Part shown: positions 1 to 8,441 of the stretch, piece by piece
Layout of the letters: each line of letters opens with the position of its first letter
Numbering within the stretch: position 1 is the first letter of the stretch
Assembly (NCBI GenBank): GCA_020631675.1
Contig: JAHDGT010000024.1
Coordinates: forward strand, 4,845 to 18,711
Reading direction: 5' to 3'
From: Bacteroidota bacterium
GTDB lineage: Bacteria; Bacteroidota; Bacteroidia; Chitinophagales; UBA2359
Length of the DNA stretch: 13,867 nt
Notes under the pieces: generated by a model
Told to the model about the DNA's origin: nothing
The model's input: only the letters and a program-made list of their open reading frames with translations
Database searches by the model: none
Translations under genes and position numbers: made by a program

Positions 1-3000
1 GTAGGTTCTGACTTGAGTGACTGTACAGATATGGCTGTATTCACATTCACTGCTGCTGATGCTCCTGATGCGATCGACTTCGATATGGCTGCTACAGTAT
101 GTGAGGGTGTTGAGGTTGACTTAGCTAACTTCGTATTCTCTGACGGTGATGTTTCTTTCTCTGTTAACGGTACTGCTATTGACGGTTCTACTTTCACTCC
201 AACTGCAGCTGATGCAGATGAGTCTGGTAACATCGTAGTTATGGCTATGATCGATGCTGGTGACTGTGGTTCTGTTCAAGATTCTGAGGTTGTTGGTTTA
301 ATCGCTGAAGCTGCTACTGCTGCTGTTGAATCTTACGGATTCGAGTGTCAGTCTGCTGATGATTTCTCTATCGACTTAACTCAGTACATCGACGATGGTA
401 ACACTGGTGCTAACATGAATGGTGGTCAATTCACTATGGGTGCTGTTCCTGCATTCATCTCTGAATTAGAATACAACAGCTCTAACTCTTCAAATGACTT
501 TGTTGAGATTACTGCTGCTCAGGGTACTGACTTATCTAACTACGCGTTATTCTTCTACATGCGTGATGGTGGTGTTGCAAGCGGTCACATGTACTATGCT
601 TACCAATTAGAGGGTACTATCGGTGATTCTTTCTCTGATGATGTTATCCCAACTGAAGCATTGAACACATTGACTTTAGATGCTAATGAGAACTGTATTG
701 AAGGTCCTAACAACTTCGATATCATCTCTTCTGGTGCTGCTGATTTACAAACTGCTTCTAACGGTATCTCTTACGGTGCTATCGCTTACGAAAGTGGTTT
801 AGACATCATGTCTGGTGCTGCTGCTATCGCTTTAGTATGGATTGGTGATGAGACTTTATGTGAGCAAAACTACTTCGACAACAATGATGTAGTTCAGTTC
901 ATCGGTTACGGTCCTGACCAAGCGAATACGAACGACGGTATCTTCACATCTTGTGCAGGTCCTGCTGCAGGTATGATCCCAGTTGACATCAACTTAGTTG
1001 ATGATACTGATGCTACTACTACATTACAGTTCACTAACGCTTGCTGGCAGTTAGCTGATATGACTGATGAGCCATTGGATTACGATTCTACTCCATTCTC
1101 TGGTTCTGAAAATGACGATACGAACAGCGCTGGTGATATGAACTGGGGCTTGATCGAAGCTGGTGCGGATGAGTTGTACTTCGACTACATCGCTCCTGAT
1201 GGTGACATCTTAGCTTTAGATCGTCTATGTCGTTCTTTATTCACGACTAGCCAAACTGAAGGTGTTGACGAAACTGACGGTGTTGATGATGATGGTACTT
1301 CTGATGATGATACTCAGCCTACTGATCCAACCGACTCTGAAGGTGCGGATGATGAAGGTTCTGTATACTTCACTTGTTGTGTACCTACTTACACAGTACC
1401 ATTCGGTTACGCTACTTTCAACCAGTGTGGTGTTTCTGCTCCTGCAACATTCAACTTGACGATCTTAATGGATCTACATGCTGAATGGGATGCTCCAAAA
1501 GATAACATCTGTGATAATGAAGTATTGAACTTGACTGAGTTGATCTCTGATACTGTTCAGTTCATCGCTCCTATCAAGCGTGAAGGTTCTTATACTGCTT
1601 CTACTTCTACTACGTTTGACGAGGTTATTCCTCCTCCAGCGATCACTGAGATCCACTACGAATACTACAACTACGATGGTGCTGCTACAGATAACCACTG
1701 TGTTGCTTACAACTACGTTGATAACGCAGGTACACCATTTGACGCTGTAGATGATTCTTACGAAACTGCTTACATCTGTGAGGGTATCGAGATCTCTGCT
1801 CCAGTTAACACGGATCTTTCTTGCTACCAGTTAGTGATCTACGAAGAGAACGACATCGATCCAGATTCTCCATCTAACGCTTTAGGTGCTGATGTTGCAT
1901 ACATCAACGCTGATGGTGAGTTAGTTGAAACGGATATCTCTGAAGGTATCTACATGGATCTTTATGGTACTGTTTCTGTAGATGCTGTTCCTGCTGGTTA
2001 CGATAACACTACTGTTATCTTAGCTCCAGACTTCGGTTACTACTCTTTCGAAACTGCGCCTGAATTGAACGGTTATCCTTTCTACGCTGGTTACGATCCA
2101 TTAACTAACCCATACGGTAACGCTCCAGCTGCTGCTGGTCTTTACTTGGATGCTGATGGTAATGCTGGTGATGATGCTTACGAGACTGGTGAAACTGCAA
2201 CTACTGCAACTGACTTCCCATGGGAGTGGTCAATTGATCCTATCAATGACTGCTTGAAGACGGGTGTTGGTGCACGTTGGTTCCCAATCTTGAATATGCC
2301 AGATAACATCGGTGGTATCGGTATGTTGAACAAGTGTACTGGTGAATTCATCGAGTTCATTAGCTACGGTGGTAAATTATGTGTTGAGAACAAAGAAGAC
2401 TTCTCATTAGCTGGTCCATTCGAGCAAATGATGTCTAACCCAATTGATACAGTTCAAAGTGACGTATTAGGTGACTTGCGTTCTGTTCAATTGATCAGCT
2501 GTTCTGAGTACGGTTTAACTGGTGCTGACTGTGAGGCTTGTGCTGAAGAAGATGCAACTGTTTGGGCTATCGTATTCAACGGTGGTGCTATCTCTATCCC
2601 AGGTTGTGGTGAAGTTGGTTCTGTAGATGAATTCGATTTCTCTAACACATTTGGTGCATACAACTGCGGTCTTTCTGAAGACCACGTAACATTCGACACT
2701 GATGGCTTCTCATTGAACATCGATGATCCTGAAAATCCATTCGGTATCGATCAAGATGGTAATGAGGTTGATGCTGACTTCTCTGGTATCTTACCTGAGG
2801 ATGCGATCATCACTGGTCACACTGTAACAGTTTACTTCGGTACTGGTAGTACTTCTGATGTACAAATCTTCCAGTACTCTGTAAACTCTGGTAACTGTGC
2901 TGACACTTGGGACACTTGGGGTCAAACTGACGAAGCTCCATGCTTAATCGGTGACTTGAACTTCGAAGACCCAACTGAGCAAGGTTATATCTGTGGCGAC

Positions 3001-5832
3001 TGTGGGGATAACATCCAGGGTTGTATCAATGGTGAGAACATCGGTATCGCTGATGCTATTGCTGCTGGTGGTGATGGCGACGGTTACTACGACGCTACTT
3101 ACGACAACCAGAATGAGTGTTACATCGGTTACTGTGCTTCTAAAGCTCAGGATATCTACACTGTTTCTGACTTAGCTGCTTACATCTACGATGGTAACCA
3201 CGTAGCTGACGCTACAGAGTCTGATACTTGTCGTATGATCAACGATCCTGCTATCGAGTACGATGTTTACATCGAGGTTTCTGTTGACTGGATCCGTTGC
3301 TTACCTGTTGGTAACTTCTCTGCTAACACGCCAGGTTACGACTCACCTGTTAGCTTGAACGAAGATGATATCGAGAATCCATACATGCAGTTCGACGCAA
3401 CTGGTTTAGCTGCTAACTTCGACGAAATCGAAGTAACTTATGACGCTACTAATGCTCACCCAATTGAGGCTGATGATGTAACTGATGACTTGTACTGTGA
3501 AGACTTGTACACGAAAGAGGTTCACTTATTGCCTTCTGCGGCTGTATCATTAACTGAGCCTACGACTTCTTACTGTCCTGGTGACTTAGTTGACTTGATG
3601 TCTTTCGCTATGGGTGCTGGTGCTGGTGTTTGGACTGGTGAAGGTGTGACTGGTTCTACTTTCTCTTCTAACACTGCTGGTACTTACGAATTAACTTACA
3701 CTGTAGGTGGTGGTACTGACTGTGATGGTTTCGCTTCTATCATGGTAACTGTAGATGCTGCTGAGCAAATCGCTGCTTCTGATGTTTCAGTTGAGTGTTC
3801 TGCTGACGGTTCTACTTACACAGTATCTTTCAACTTAGCAGGTGGTAGCGGTACTTATACTGTTAATGGTGCAGCAGCAGGTGCTTCTTACACTTCTGCT
3901 CCAATCGCTAACGGTTCTACTTACTCGTTCACTGTTGCTGGTACAGGTTGTGATTTAGGTGTAACTGTTACAGATACTCCTGAGCCATGTGCTACTTGTG
4001 GTGCTGAAGCTGGTTCATTCGCATTGAACCCATCATTAGCTAATGCTGGTGCATTCGAGTTCGTTTACTGTGGTGATAATGACCAATTATCAGTTATGAC
4101 TGGTTCTCAAACTGGTGAAGCTGACGGTCACGAATTAGTATACGTATTGACTGACGCTGCTGGTACTGTTGTTGCATTGAGCGCTGACGGTGACTTCGGT
4201 GACGCTGGTTCTGTATCTACTGGTACTTATGACTACTTAGTATGGGCATTGAGCTATGCTGATGGTCAAGTTGACTTACCAGGTGTTGGTGATAGCGCTG
4301 TAGGTTTCGGTGACGATACTGACTGTGCTGACTTGAGCGACCCTATCGCTGTTGTTATCTTGAACGATATCAATATCGACTTAGAAGTAGTTTGTGAGCC
4401 ATCTGAGGCTGACGGTTACTTGATCCAAGTAACGATCACTGGTGGTTTACCTGAGTACGGTGCGACTGTAGCTGATCCTGGTTTCGTATCTCAGTACGAA
4501 TTAGGTGGTGCTTACATGACTGTTGATGGTGCTGACGTAGTTTCTTACGATACACCAACATTAGTAGCTAACGCTGACGGTTCTGGTTTCGACAACGATG
4601 GTACTTTCATCGGTATCACTGTTGAGTCTGATGGTAACTTGTGTGATGGTAATGCTTCTATCCAGTTACCAGACGCTTCTGAAGCGCCTTGTACTGCAAG
4701 CACTGTTGATGCGAATGATGACATTAGTACTGGTAACCCAGGTGAAGAAATTCCTATCGATATCATCGATAACGATACAACTGGTGAAGATCCATGTGCT
4801 GCTGAGGTTGTTCCTTCAAGCTTAATGTTAGTTTCTACTACTTGTGATAACGATGCTGCTACATTCAGCGTTGATGCTGCTGGTAACTTCTCCTTCACTT
4901 CTCCTGTTGAGTGTGCTGGTACTATCTGGGAGTTCACTTACATGATCGAGGATTGCGAAGGCAATACTGACATGGCGAACATCACAGTAACTGTAGGTGG
5001 TGAAACTGGTTTAGATTTAGCTGCTGTTGGATCTACTACTTGTTCTGCTTCTGAGTTCTTCGGTGAAGTTCCTGAAGGTTCTATCGGTGTTATCGTATCA
5101 TTCTCTGGTGGTACTGCTCCATACTTCGTAACTGGTGACTTTAGTGATGAATTCGATGCTCCAGGTGCATTCGGTCAAATCGTTGCTGAGGGTGAATCTC
5201 CAGTATTCGTAGTTACTGATGACAATGGTGACTCTGTAGAAGTTACTTTCGATGACTTGACTCCATGTAGCAAGCTTGCGGTTGAATTGATCGCATTCGA
5301 TGGTACTGTTGAAGCTCCAGGTAACGACTTGAACTGGGTATCTGCTTCTGAAACTGATAACGACTACTACACATTACAGCACTCTACTGATGGTATCAAC
5401 TTCGCTACTATCACTACTGTAGAAGGCTTCGGTGAAGGAACAAGTGTTGCTACTTTAGCATACAACTTCTTACACACTGACGCTCCTGTAGGTGTTAGCT
5501 ACTACCGTTTATTGGCAACTGACTTAGACGGTGCTACTACCGTTCAAGGTGACTTGACATTGACGCGTGAGGCTGATGTATTCGGTATCGTTAACGTTGC
5601 TCCAGTTCCTGCATCTGATATCTTGAATGTGAACTTCACAACTCCTGCAGATGCTACTGTTAACTTGACTGTTTACAATGTTGCTGGTAAGTTGATCGCA
5701 AACAACAAGCTACAAACTGTAGCTGGTGCGAACCAAACTACTATCGACGTTAGTACGTACCCTGCTGGTACTTACTACATCAGCATCAACGACGGTGCTG
5801 CTGTTGTGAACACTAAGTTCATCGTTGAGTAA
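1..5832 (+). CDS. Giant secreted T9SS-sorted multidomain protein (3' part, 5' end outside window)
   Basis: The frame is open from the first base, so this is the C-terminal ~1,943 residues of a longer protein; the TTG at 13 is not a credible start. Numbering from that codon: a lamin-tail-like region (~149-380, opening FISELEYN, with VVQFIGYG near 293), an Asp/Glu/Thr linker (~418-448), a second lamin-tail-like region (~543-830, AITEIHYEY then EFIEFISYGG), Ig/SprB-like modules (~1187-1330, including GVWTGEGV and a TYTVNG repeat), a cadherin-like module (~1563-1662, IPIDIIDND), an FN3-like module (1757-1850, VELIAFDG) and a type IX sorting domain (1859-1939, VAPVPASDILNV then LTVYNVAGKLI). By family knowledge that domain directs export across the outer membrane followed by cleavage and anchoring or release. 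The chain is extremely acidic: the first 495 residues contain three Arg and no Lys. Codons are strongly biased (GGT, GCT, TCT, ATC, TTC, AAC), unlike the downstream genes, suggesting high expression. An adhesin, matrix or S-layer role is inference. Confidence 0.9.
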   Translation, partial: VGSDLSDCTDMAVFTFTAADAPDAIDFDMAATVCEGVEVDLANFVFSDGDVSFSVNGTAIDGSTFTPTAADADESGNIVVMAMIDAGDCGSVQDSEVVGLIAEAATAAVESYGFECQSADDFSIDLTQYIDDGNTGANMNGGQFTMGAVPAFISELEYNSSNSSNDFVEITAAQGTDLSNYALFFYMRDGGVASGHMYYAYQLEGTIGDSFSDDVIPTEALNTLTLDANENCIEGPNNFDIISSGAADLQTASNGISYGAIAYESGLDIMSGAAAIALVWIGDETLCEQNYFDNNDVVQFIGYGPDQANTNDGIFTSCAGPAAGMIPVDINLVDDTDATTTLQFTNACWQLADMTDEPLDYDSTPFSGSENDDTNSAGDMNWGLIEAGADELYFDYIAPDGDILALDRLCRSLFTTSQTEGVDETDGVDDDGTSDDDTQPTDPTDSEGADDEGSVYFTCCVPTYTVPFGYATFNQCGVSAPATFNLTILMDLHAEWDAPKDNICDNEVLNLTELISDTVQFIAPIKREGSYTASTSTTFDEVIPPPAITEIHYEYYNYDGAATDNHCVAYNYVDNAGTPFDAVDDSYETAYICEGIEISAPVNTDLSCYQLVIYEENDIDPDSPSNALGADVAYINADGELVETDISEGIYMDLYGTVSVDAVPAGYDNTTVILAPDFGYYSFETAPELNGYPFYAGYDPLTNPYGNAPAAAGLYLDADGNAGDDAYETGETATTATDFPWEWSIDPINDCLKTGVGARWFPILNMPDNIGGIGMLNKCTGEFIEFISYGGKLCVENKEDFSLAGPFEQMMSNPIDTVQSDVLGDLRSVQLISCSEYGLTGADCEACAEEDATVWAIVFNGGAISIPGCGEVGSVDEFDFSNTFGAYNCGLSEDHVTFDTDGFSLNIDDPENPFGIDQDGNEVDADFSGILPEDAIITGHTVTVYFGTGSTSDVQIFQYSVNSGNCADTWDTWGQTDEAPCLIGDLNFEDPTEQGYICGDCGDNIQGCINGENIGIADAIAAGGDGDGYYDATYDNQNECYIGYCASKAQDIYTVSDLAAYIYDGNHVADATESDTCRMINDPAIEYDVYIEVSVDWIRCLPVGNFSANTPGYDSPVSLNEDDIENPYMQFDATGLAANFDEIEVTYDATNAHPIEADDVTDDLYCEDLYTKEVHLLPSAAVSLTEPTTSYCPGDLVDLMSFAMGAGAGVWTGEGVTGSTFSSNTAGTYELTYTVGGGTDCDGFASIMVTVDAAEQIAASDVSVECSADGSTYTVSFNLAGGSGTYTVNGAAAGASYTSAPIANGSTYSFTVAGTGCDLGVTVTDTPEPCATCGAEAGSFALNPSLANAGAFEFVYCGDNDQLSVMTGSQTGEADGHELVYVLTDAAGTVVALSADGDFGDAGSVSTGTYDYLVWALSYADGQVDLPGVGDSAVGFGDDTDCADLSDPIAVVILNDINIDLEVVCEPSEADGYLIQVTITGGLPEYGATVADPGFVSQYELGGAYMTVDGADVVSYDTPTLVANADGSGFDNDGTFIGITVESDGNLCDGNASIQLPDASEAPCTASTVDANDDISTGNPGEEIPIDIIDNDTTGEDPCAAEVVPSSLMLVSTTCDNDAATFSVDAAGNFSFTSPVECAGTIWEFTYMIEDCEGNTDMANITVTVGGETGLDLAAVGSTTCSASEFFGEVPEGSIGVIVSFSGGTAPYFVTGDFSDEFDAPGAFGQIVAEGESPVFVVTDDNGDSVEVTFDDLTPCSKLAVELIAFDGTVEAPGNDLNWVSASETDNDYYTLQHSTDGINFATITTVEGFGEGTSVATLAYNFLHTDAPVGVSYYRLLATDLDGATTVQGDLTLTREADVFGIVNVAPVPASDILNVNFTTPADATVNLTVYNVAGKLIANNKLQTVAGANQTTIDVSTYPAGTYYISINDGAAVVNTKFIVE

Positions 5833-5843
5833 TCAACAATTGC

Positions 5844-5886
5844 AAAATGACAATCACTCAGTGCTACGGCATTGAGTGATCATTTT
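5844..5886 (+). terminator. First terminator hairpin after the giant gene, UACG tetraloop
   Basis: The arms 5844-5864 and 5869-5886 pair over 18 bp, with one three-base bulge (5851-5853) and one G-T pair. They close on C(TACG)G, the very stable UNCG-type tetraloop. The 3' arm ends in four T. It starts 12 bp after the TAA. It may act as a terminator or as a 3'-end stabiliser in front of the next hairpin. Confidence 0.7.
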
Positions 5887-5894
5887 CCAAATCA

Positions 5895-5930
5895 AAAAAG
5901 CCCGTGAGGATCATTCCTCACGGGCTTTTT
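5895..5930 (+). terminator. Strong intrinsic terminator, likely bidirectional
   Basis: A perfect 16-bp stem (5895-5910 with 5915-5930), a TCAT loop, a GC-rich core (GCCCGTGAGGA) and flanking A and T tracts make a textbook intrinsic terminator. The A tract on the 5' side means it could also stop transcription arriving on the minus strand. Confidence 0.92.
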
Positions 5931-5964
5931 CTATTTACTAAGAATTGAAAATTGTACTGTCAAT

Positions 5965-6035
5965 TGTAGCGGCGCTGCTTGCCTGCGCCTGAACTGCGCA
6001 AAACCAATGTAGCGGTGCTATTTGCCTGCACCTGA
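5965..6035. repeat. Two-copy direct repeat, 28-bp unit, 43-bp spacing
   Basis: The units 5965-5992 and 6008-6035 share TGTAGCGG(C/T)GCT(G/A), TTTGCC-like and TGC(G/A)CCTGA blocks and differ at only a few positions. A related core (TGTAGCGCTGCTATAG) recurs at 6133-6148 in the middle of the next palindromic element. No ORF runs through it. Its role is unknown; it looks like part of a dispersed intergenic repeat family. Confidence 0.65.
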
Positions 6036-6058
6036 TCTAATCCTGATGGGGTTGTATA

Positions 6059-6223
6059 TAAGTACCCAGACAAAAATAATCGTTGCTCCTGACTTGCTCT
6101 TTTAGTCGTATCCTGCGTTATGAAAAGCCTACTGTAGCGCTGCTATAGCTCGTTTTTCATGCCTTGGCTACAACTAAAATAGCTGCGTCTTGAGCTATAC
6201 GCTTACTTTTGTCCAGGTACTTA
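6059..6223. repeat. 165-bp imperfect palindrome (MITE- or REP-like element)
   Basis: The ends are exact inverted repeats (TAAGTACC at 6059-6066, GGTACTTA at 6216-6223). Similarity continues inward for about 70 bp on each arm: GACAAAAnTAA, CTnTTTTAGT and ATGAAAA blocks appear on one arm, and their complements in the same order on the other. The apex is a 7-bp stem (6132-6138 with 6142-6148) around GCT. It has no coding capacity. Arm divergence suggests an old non-autonomous element or an RNA-forming repeat. Confidence 0.6.
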
Positions 6224-6249
6224 AGTTTGTATTGGGATAATGTGAATTC

Positions 6250-6446
6250 GCGCAAGGGATTGCAGCGGTATGAGGTGGCTGAAATGGTGCGTGAGTCGCG
6301 GTATAGCGGGGCGGCCCAGAGGTAGCCACCGCTATACCTGCGAACGAACCACCAGAGCAGCCGCCGAATTTAGCGAAAAGCCCGACCCCAATTGCCATTT
6401 TTAGGGGGAGCATAGCTAACGCTAAAACAGCAATTGGGGGTGCGCC
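6250..6446 (+). repeat. Structured repeat element, copy A (candidate structured RNA or REP-type element)
   Basis: Blocks in order: CGCAAGGGATTGCAGCGG (6251-6268); stem P1 (6274-6281 plus 6285-6289, paired with 6350-6354 plus 6358-6365, with a three-base internal loop); GAGTCGCGG (6293-6301); stem P2 (GGTATAGCGG 6300-6309 with CCGCTATACC 6329-6338); a 19-nt loop GGCGGCCCAGAGGTAGCCA; CTGCGAACGAA; GCCCGACC (6380-6387); stem P3 (6386-6395 with 6430-6439); TGCGCC. Copy B at 13072-13230, on the other strand, keeps the unpaired blocks almost unchanged while its stems have different sequences that still pair. This copy ends 75 bp before the GCS2 gene and lies on its sense strand. Confidence 0.75.
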
Positions 6447-6458
6447 ACAAATAAAAAT

Positions 6459-6472
6459 ACACTATAGAGTGT
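6459..6472. promoter_or_regulatory. Small inverted repeat upstream of the ligase gene
   Basis: ACACT-ATAG-AGTGT is a perfect 5-bp-arm inverted repeat 49 bp before the ATG at 6522. A second short one (GTATA-AAAAG-TATAC, 6501-6515) lies just before the start. They could be operator half-sites or chance in AT-rich DNA. I found no exact TAnnTTTG promoter between them and the gene; TATTTTGG (6491-6498) is the nearest and is one base short. Confidence 0.2.
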
Positions 6473-6521
6473 GAAGTAGGATAAAAAATGTATTTTGGTT
6501 GTATAAAAAGTATACGACAAG

Positions 6522-8441
6522 ATGGGCAGTGAAAAAATAATCCTACCGAAGAAGAGTCAACATCATGGAATTATGCGGGATCTGATCAGAGATGCGCATA
6601 CTCTGCAAATGATGATAGATAGAGATATGTTCGAGCGTGATGTCATTCGTATAGGAGCGGAACAAGAAATGTGTATCGTTGATCGGAACTGGAAACCCGC
6701 CATGGTCAATATGGAGGTGCTGGGTAATTTGAATGAGGAACTCTTCACAACCGAGCTGGCGAAATTCAATATGGAAATGAATTTAACGCCACTACCTTTT
6801 AAAGGGGATTGTCTGAGTAAAATGGAAGAGGAAATCCTTGAGCTATTGGCGATCGCTAGGGTAGGGGCGGACAAGATGGACACGGATGTTATTCTAACAG
6901 GCATTCTTCCAACAATAAGAAAGTACGATCTCACTCTAGATAGTTTAACTCCGATCAAACGCTATGCAGCACTTGTCAAGTCAATTGGTCAGCTCAGAGG
7001 TAGTGAAGAGACCTCATTGGCGATCAGAGGAATTGATGAATTGTACACCAAACACGGATCACCAATGCCTGAAGCCTGTAATACGGGCTTTCAGGTACAC
7101 TTACAGGTAACACCTGAAGATTTCGCACCTAAATATAATATCGCACAGGCTATCGCAGGGCCTGCACTTGCTGTGGGTACCAACTCGCCTTTACTATTTG
7201 GTAAACGTCTATGGCACGAAACAAGGATCGCACTGTTCCAGCAGAGTATCGATGTGCGTAGACAAGGGCATAATGTGCGCCATAGAAGTCCTAGAGTGAT
7301 GTTCGGTAATGGTTGGGTATATGGCGGCATCTTGGATCTTTATAGAGAAGATATCACCCAATTCAAGATCATGTTGGGTAGTTCTGAAGGAGGTAACTCT
7401 TTAGAGCAATTAGAGAGTGGAGAAGTACCGCCTTTGAATGCTTTAATGATCCATAACTCTACGATTTATAGATGGAACAGACCTTGTTATGGTGTAGCGA
7501 ATGGAGTGCCACACTTGCGTATTGAAAATAGAGTGTTGCCATCTGGACCTACTGTACGAGATGAAATGGCGAACGCGGCACTTTGGTTGGGTTTGATGAA
7601 TGGATTAGGTGATGTCTATGATGATATTACCAAGTACATGGATTTTTCTGATGCGAAAGATAACTTCATGTCGGCTTGTAGAAGCGGGCTGAATACAAAG
7701 TTTTTCTGGGCGAATGGTCAACGTTACAGTGCGAAAGATCTGATCAATGAAGAACTGATTCCTATCGCAAGAGCAGGTTTGGCTAAAGCAAAAGTGGATA
7801 CGAAAGATATTGACATGTATCTTGATGTTATCAAAGAGCGTGTAACAAGTGGTATGAATGGGTCGAACTGGATGTTAAAGTCCTTTTCTAAACTAAGACC
7901 CCAAAACTCTTTAGAAGAGGTGAGAACGGCTATTACGGCATCAACGATAACGCAGCAAAGAGATAATAAACCGGTACATACATGGAAGTTAGCTTCTACT
8001 AAAGATCTACAAGGTTGGCAACCAGAAAGCCTACGAGTGGAAGATTTTATGCAAACGGATCTTACCACAGTTTTAGAAGATGAAATAGTTGAGTTAGCAG
8101 CTGAGGTGATGAACTGGCGTAAGATCAGATATGTAATGGTAGAAAATAAGAATAACCAGCTGATCGGTTTGCTAACGGCTACTACTTTAAGGCGTTTCTT
8201 GTTAGAGTCTTACTACCAAAAGAATGAAGAGAAGATCTTAGTGAAAGACCTCATGATCAAAAAGCCAATCGTTATAGGACCGGAGCAAAGTATTAGAGAG
8301 GCGATCAAATTGATGCAGGAAAATAATATTGGCTGCTTACCAGTGGTTGGAGAGTCAAAGGAACTGCTCGGAGTGATCACAGAGCAAGATTATTTGAAAG
8401 TAGCGGGCAGACTCATTTATGCGCAAGAATCGAATGACTAA
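6522..8441 (+). CDS. GCS2-family carboxylate-amine ligase fused to two CBS domains
   Basis: The 639-residue protein has an N-terminal glutamate-cysteine-ligase-2 fold. Visible motifs are GAEQE (45-49), ELAKFNMEMNLTP (78-90) and the His-containing TGFQVHLQV (188-196), which match the metal/ATP-binding glutamates and core strands of that family, plus RIENRVLPSGP further on. The family joins an amine to a carboxylate using ATP, often glutamate. The C-terminus carries two CBS motifs (about 505-560, RVEDFMQTDLTTVL; and 571-635, VKDLMIKKPIVI with GVITEQDYLK), which usually bind adenine nucleotides and would regulate the enzyme. The ATG at 6522 has no clear Shine-Dalgarno, as is common in Bacteroidota. 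The gene overlaps the next one and so forms an operon with it. True gamma-glutamylcysteine synthesis is possible but not shown; the substrate is unknown. Confidence 0.85.
   Translation: MGSEKIILPKKSQHHGIMRDLIRDAHTLQMMIDRDMFERDVIRIGAEQEMCIVDRNWKPAMVNMEVLGNLNEELFTTELAKFNMEMNLTPLPFKGDCLSKMEEEILELLAIARVGADKMDTDVILTGILPTIRKYDLTLDSLTPIKRYAALVKSIGQLRGSEETSLAIRGIDELYTKHGSPMPEACNTGFQVHLQVTPEDFAPKYNIAQAIAGPALAVGTNSPLLFGKRLWHETRIALFQQSIDVRRQGHNVRHRSPRVMFGNGWVYGGILDLYREDITQFKIMLGSSEGGNSLEQLESGEVPPLNALMIHNSTIYRWNRPCYGVANGVPHLRIENRVLPSGPTVRDEMANAALWLGLMNGLGDVYDDITKYMDFSDAKDNFMSACRSGLNTKFFWANGQRYSAKDLINEELIPIARAGLAKAKVDTKDIDMYLDVIKERVTSGMNGSNWMLKSFSKLRPQNSLEEVRTAITASTITQQRDNKPVHTWKLASTKDLQGWQPESLRVEDFMQTDLTTVLEDEIVELAAEVMNWRKIRYVMVENKNNQLIGLLTATTLRRFLLESYYQKNEEKILVKDLMIKKPIVIGPEQSIREAIKLMQENNIGCLPVVGESKELLGVITEQDYLKVAGRLIYAQESND

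Noticed and set aside
4545..4937. 130-codon minus-strand ORF opposite the giant gene
   Set aside because: It lies entirely within the strongly biased coding sequence of the giant protein; complements of GGT/GCT-rich codons avoid stops by chance.
6195..6413. 72-codon minus-strand ORF in the intergenic region
   Set aside because: It overlaps the palindrome and structured element copy A and is explained by their inverted-repeat content.
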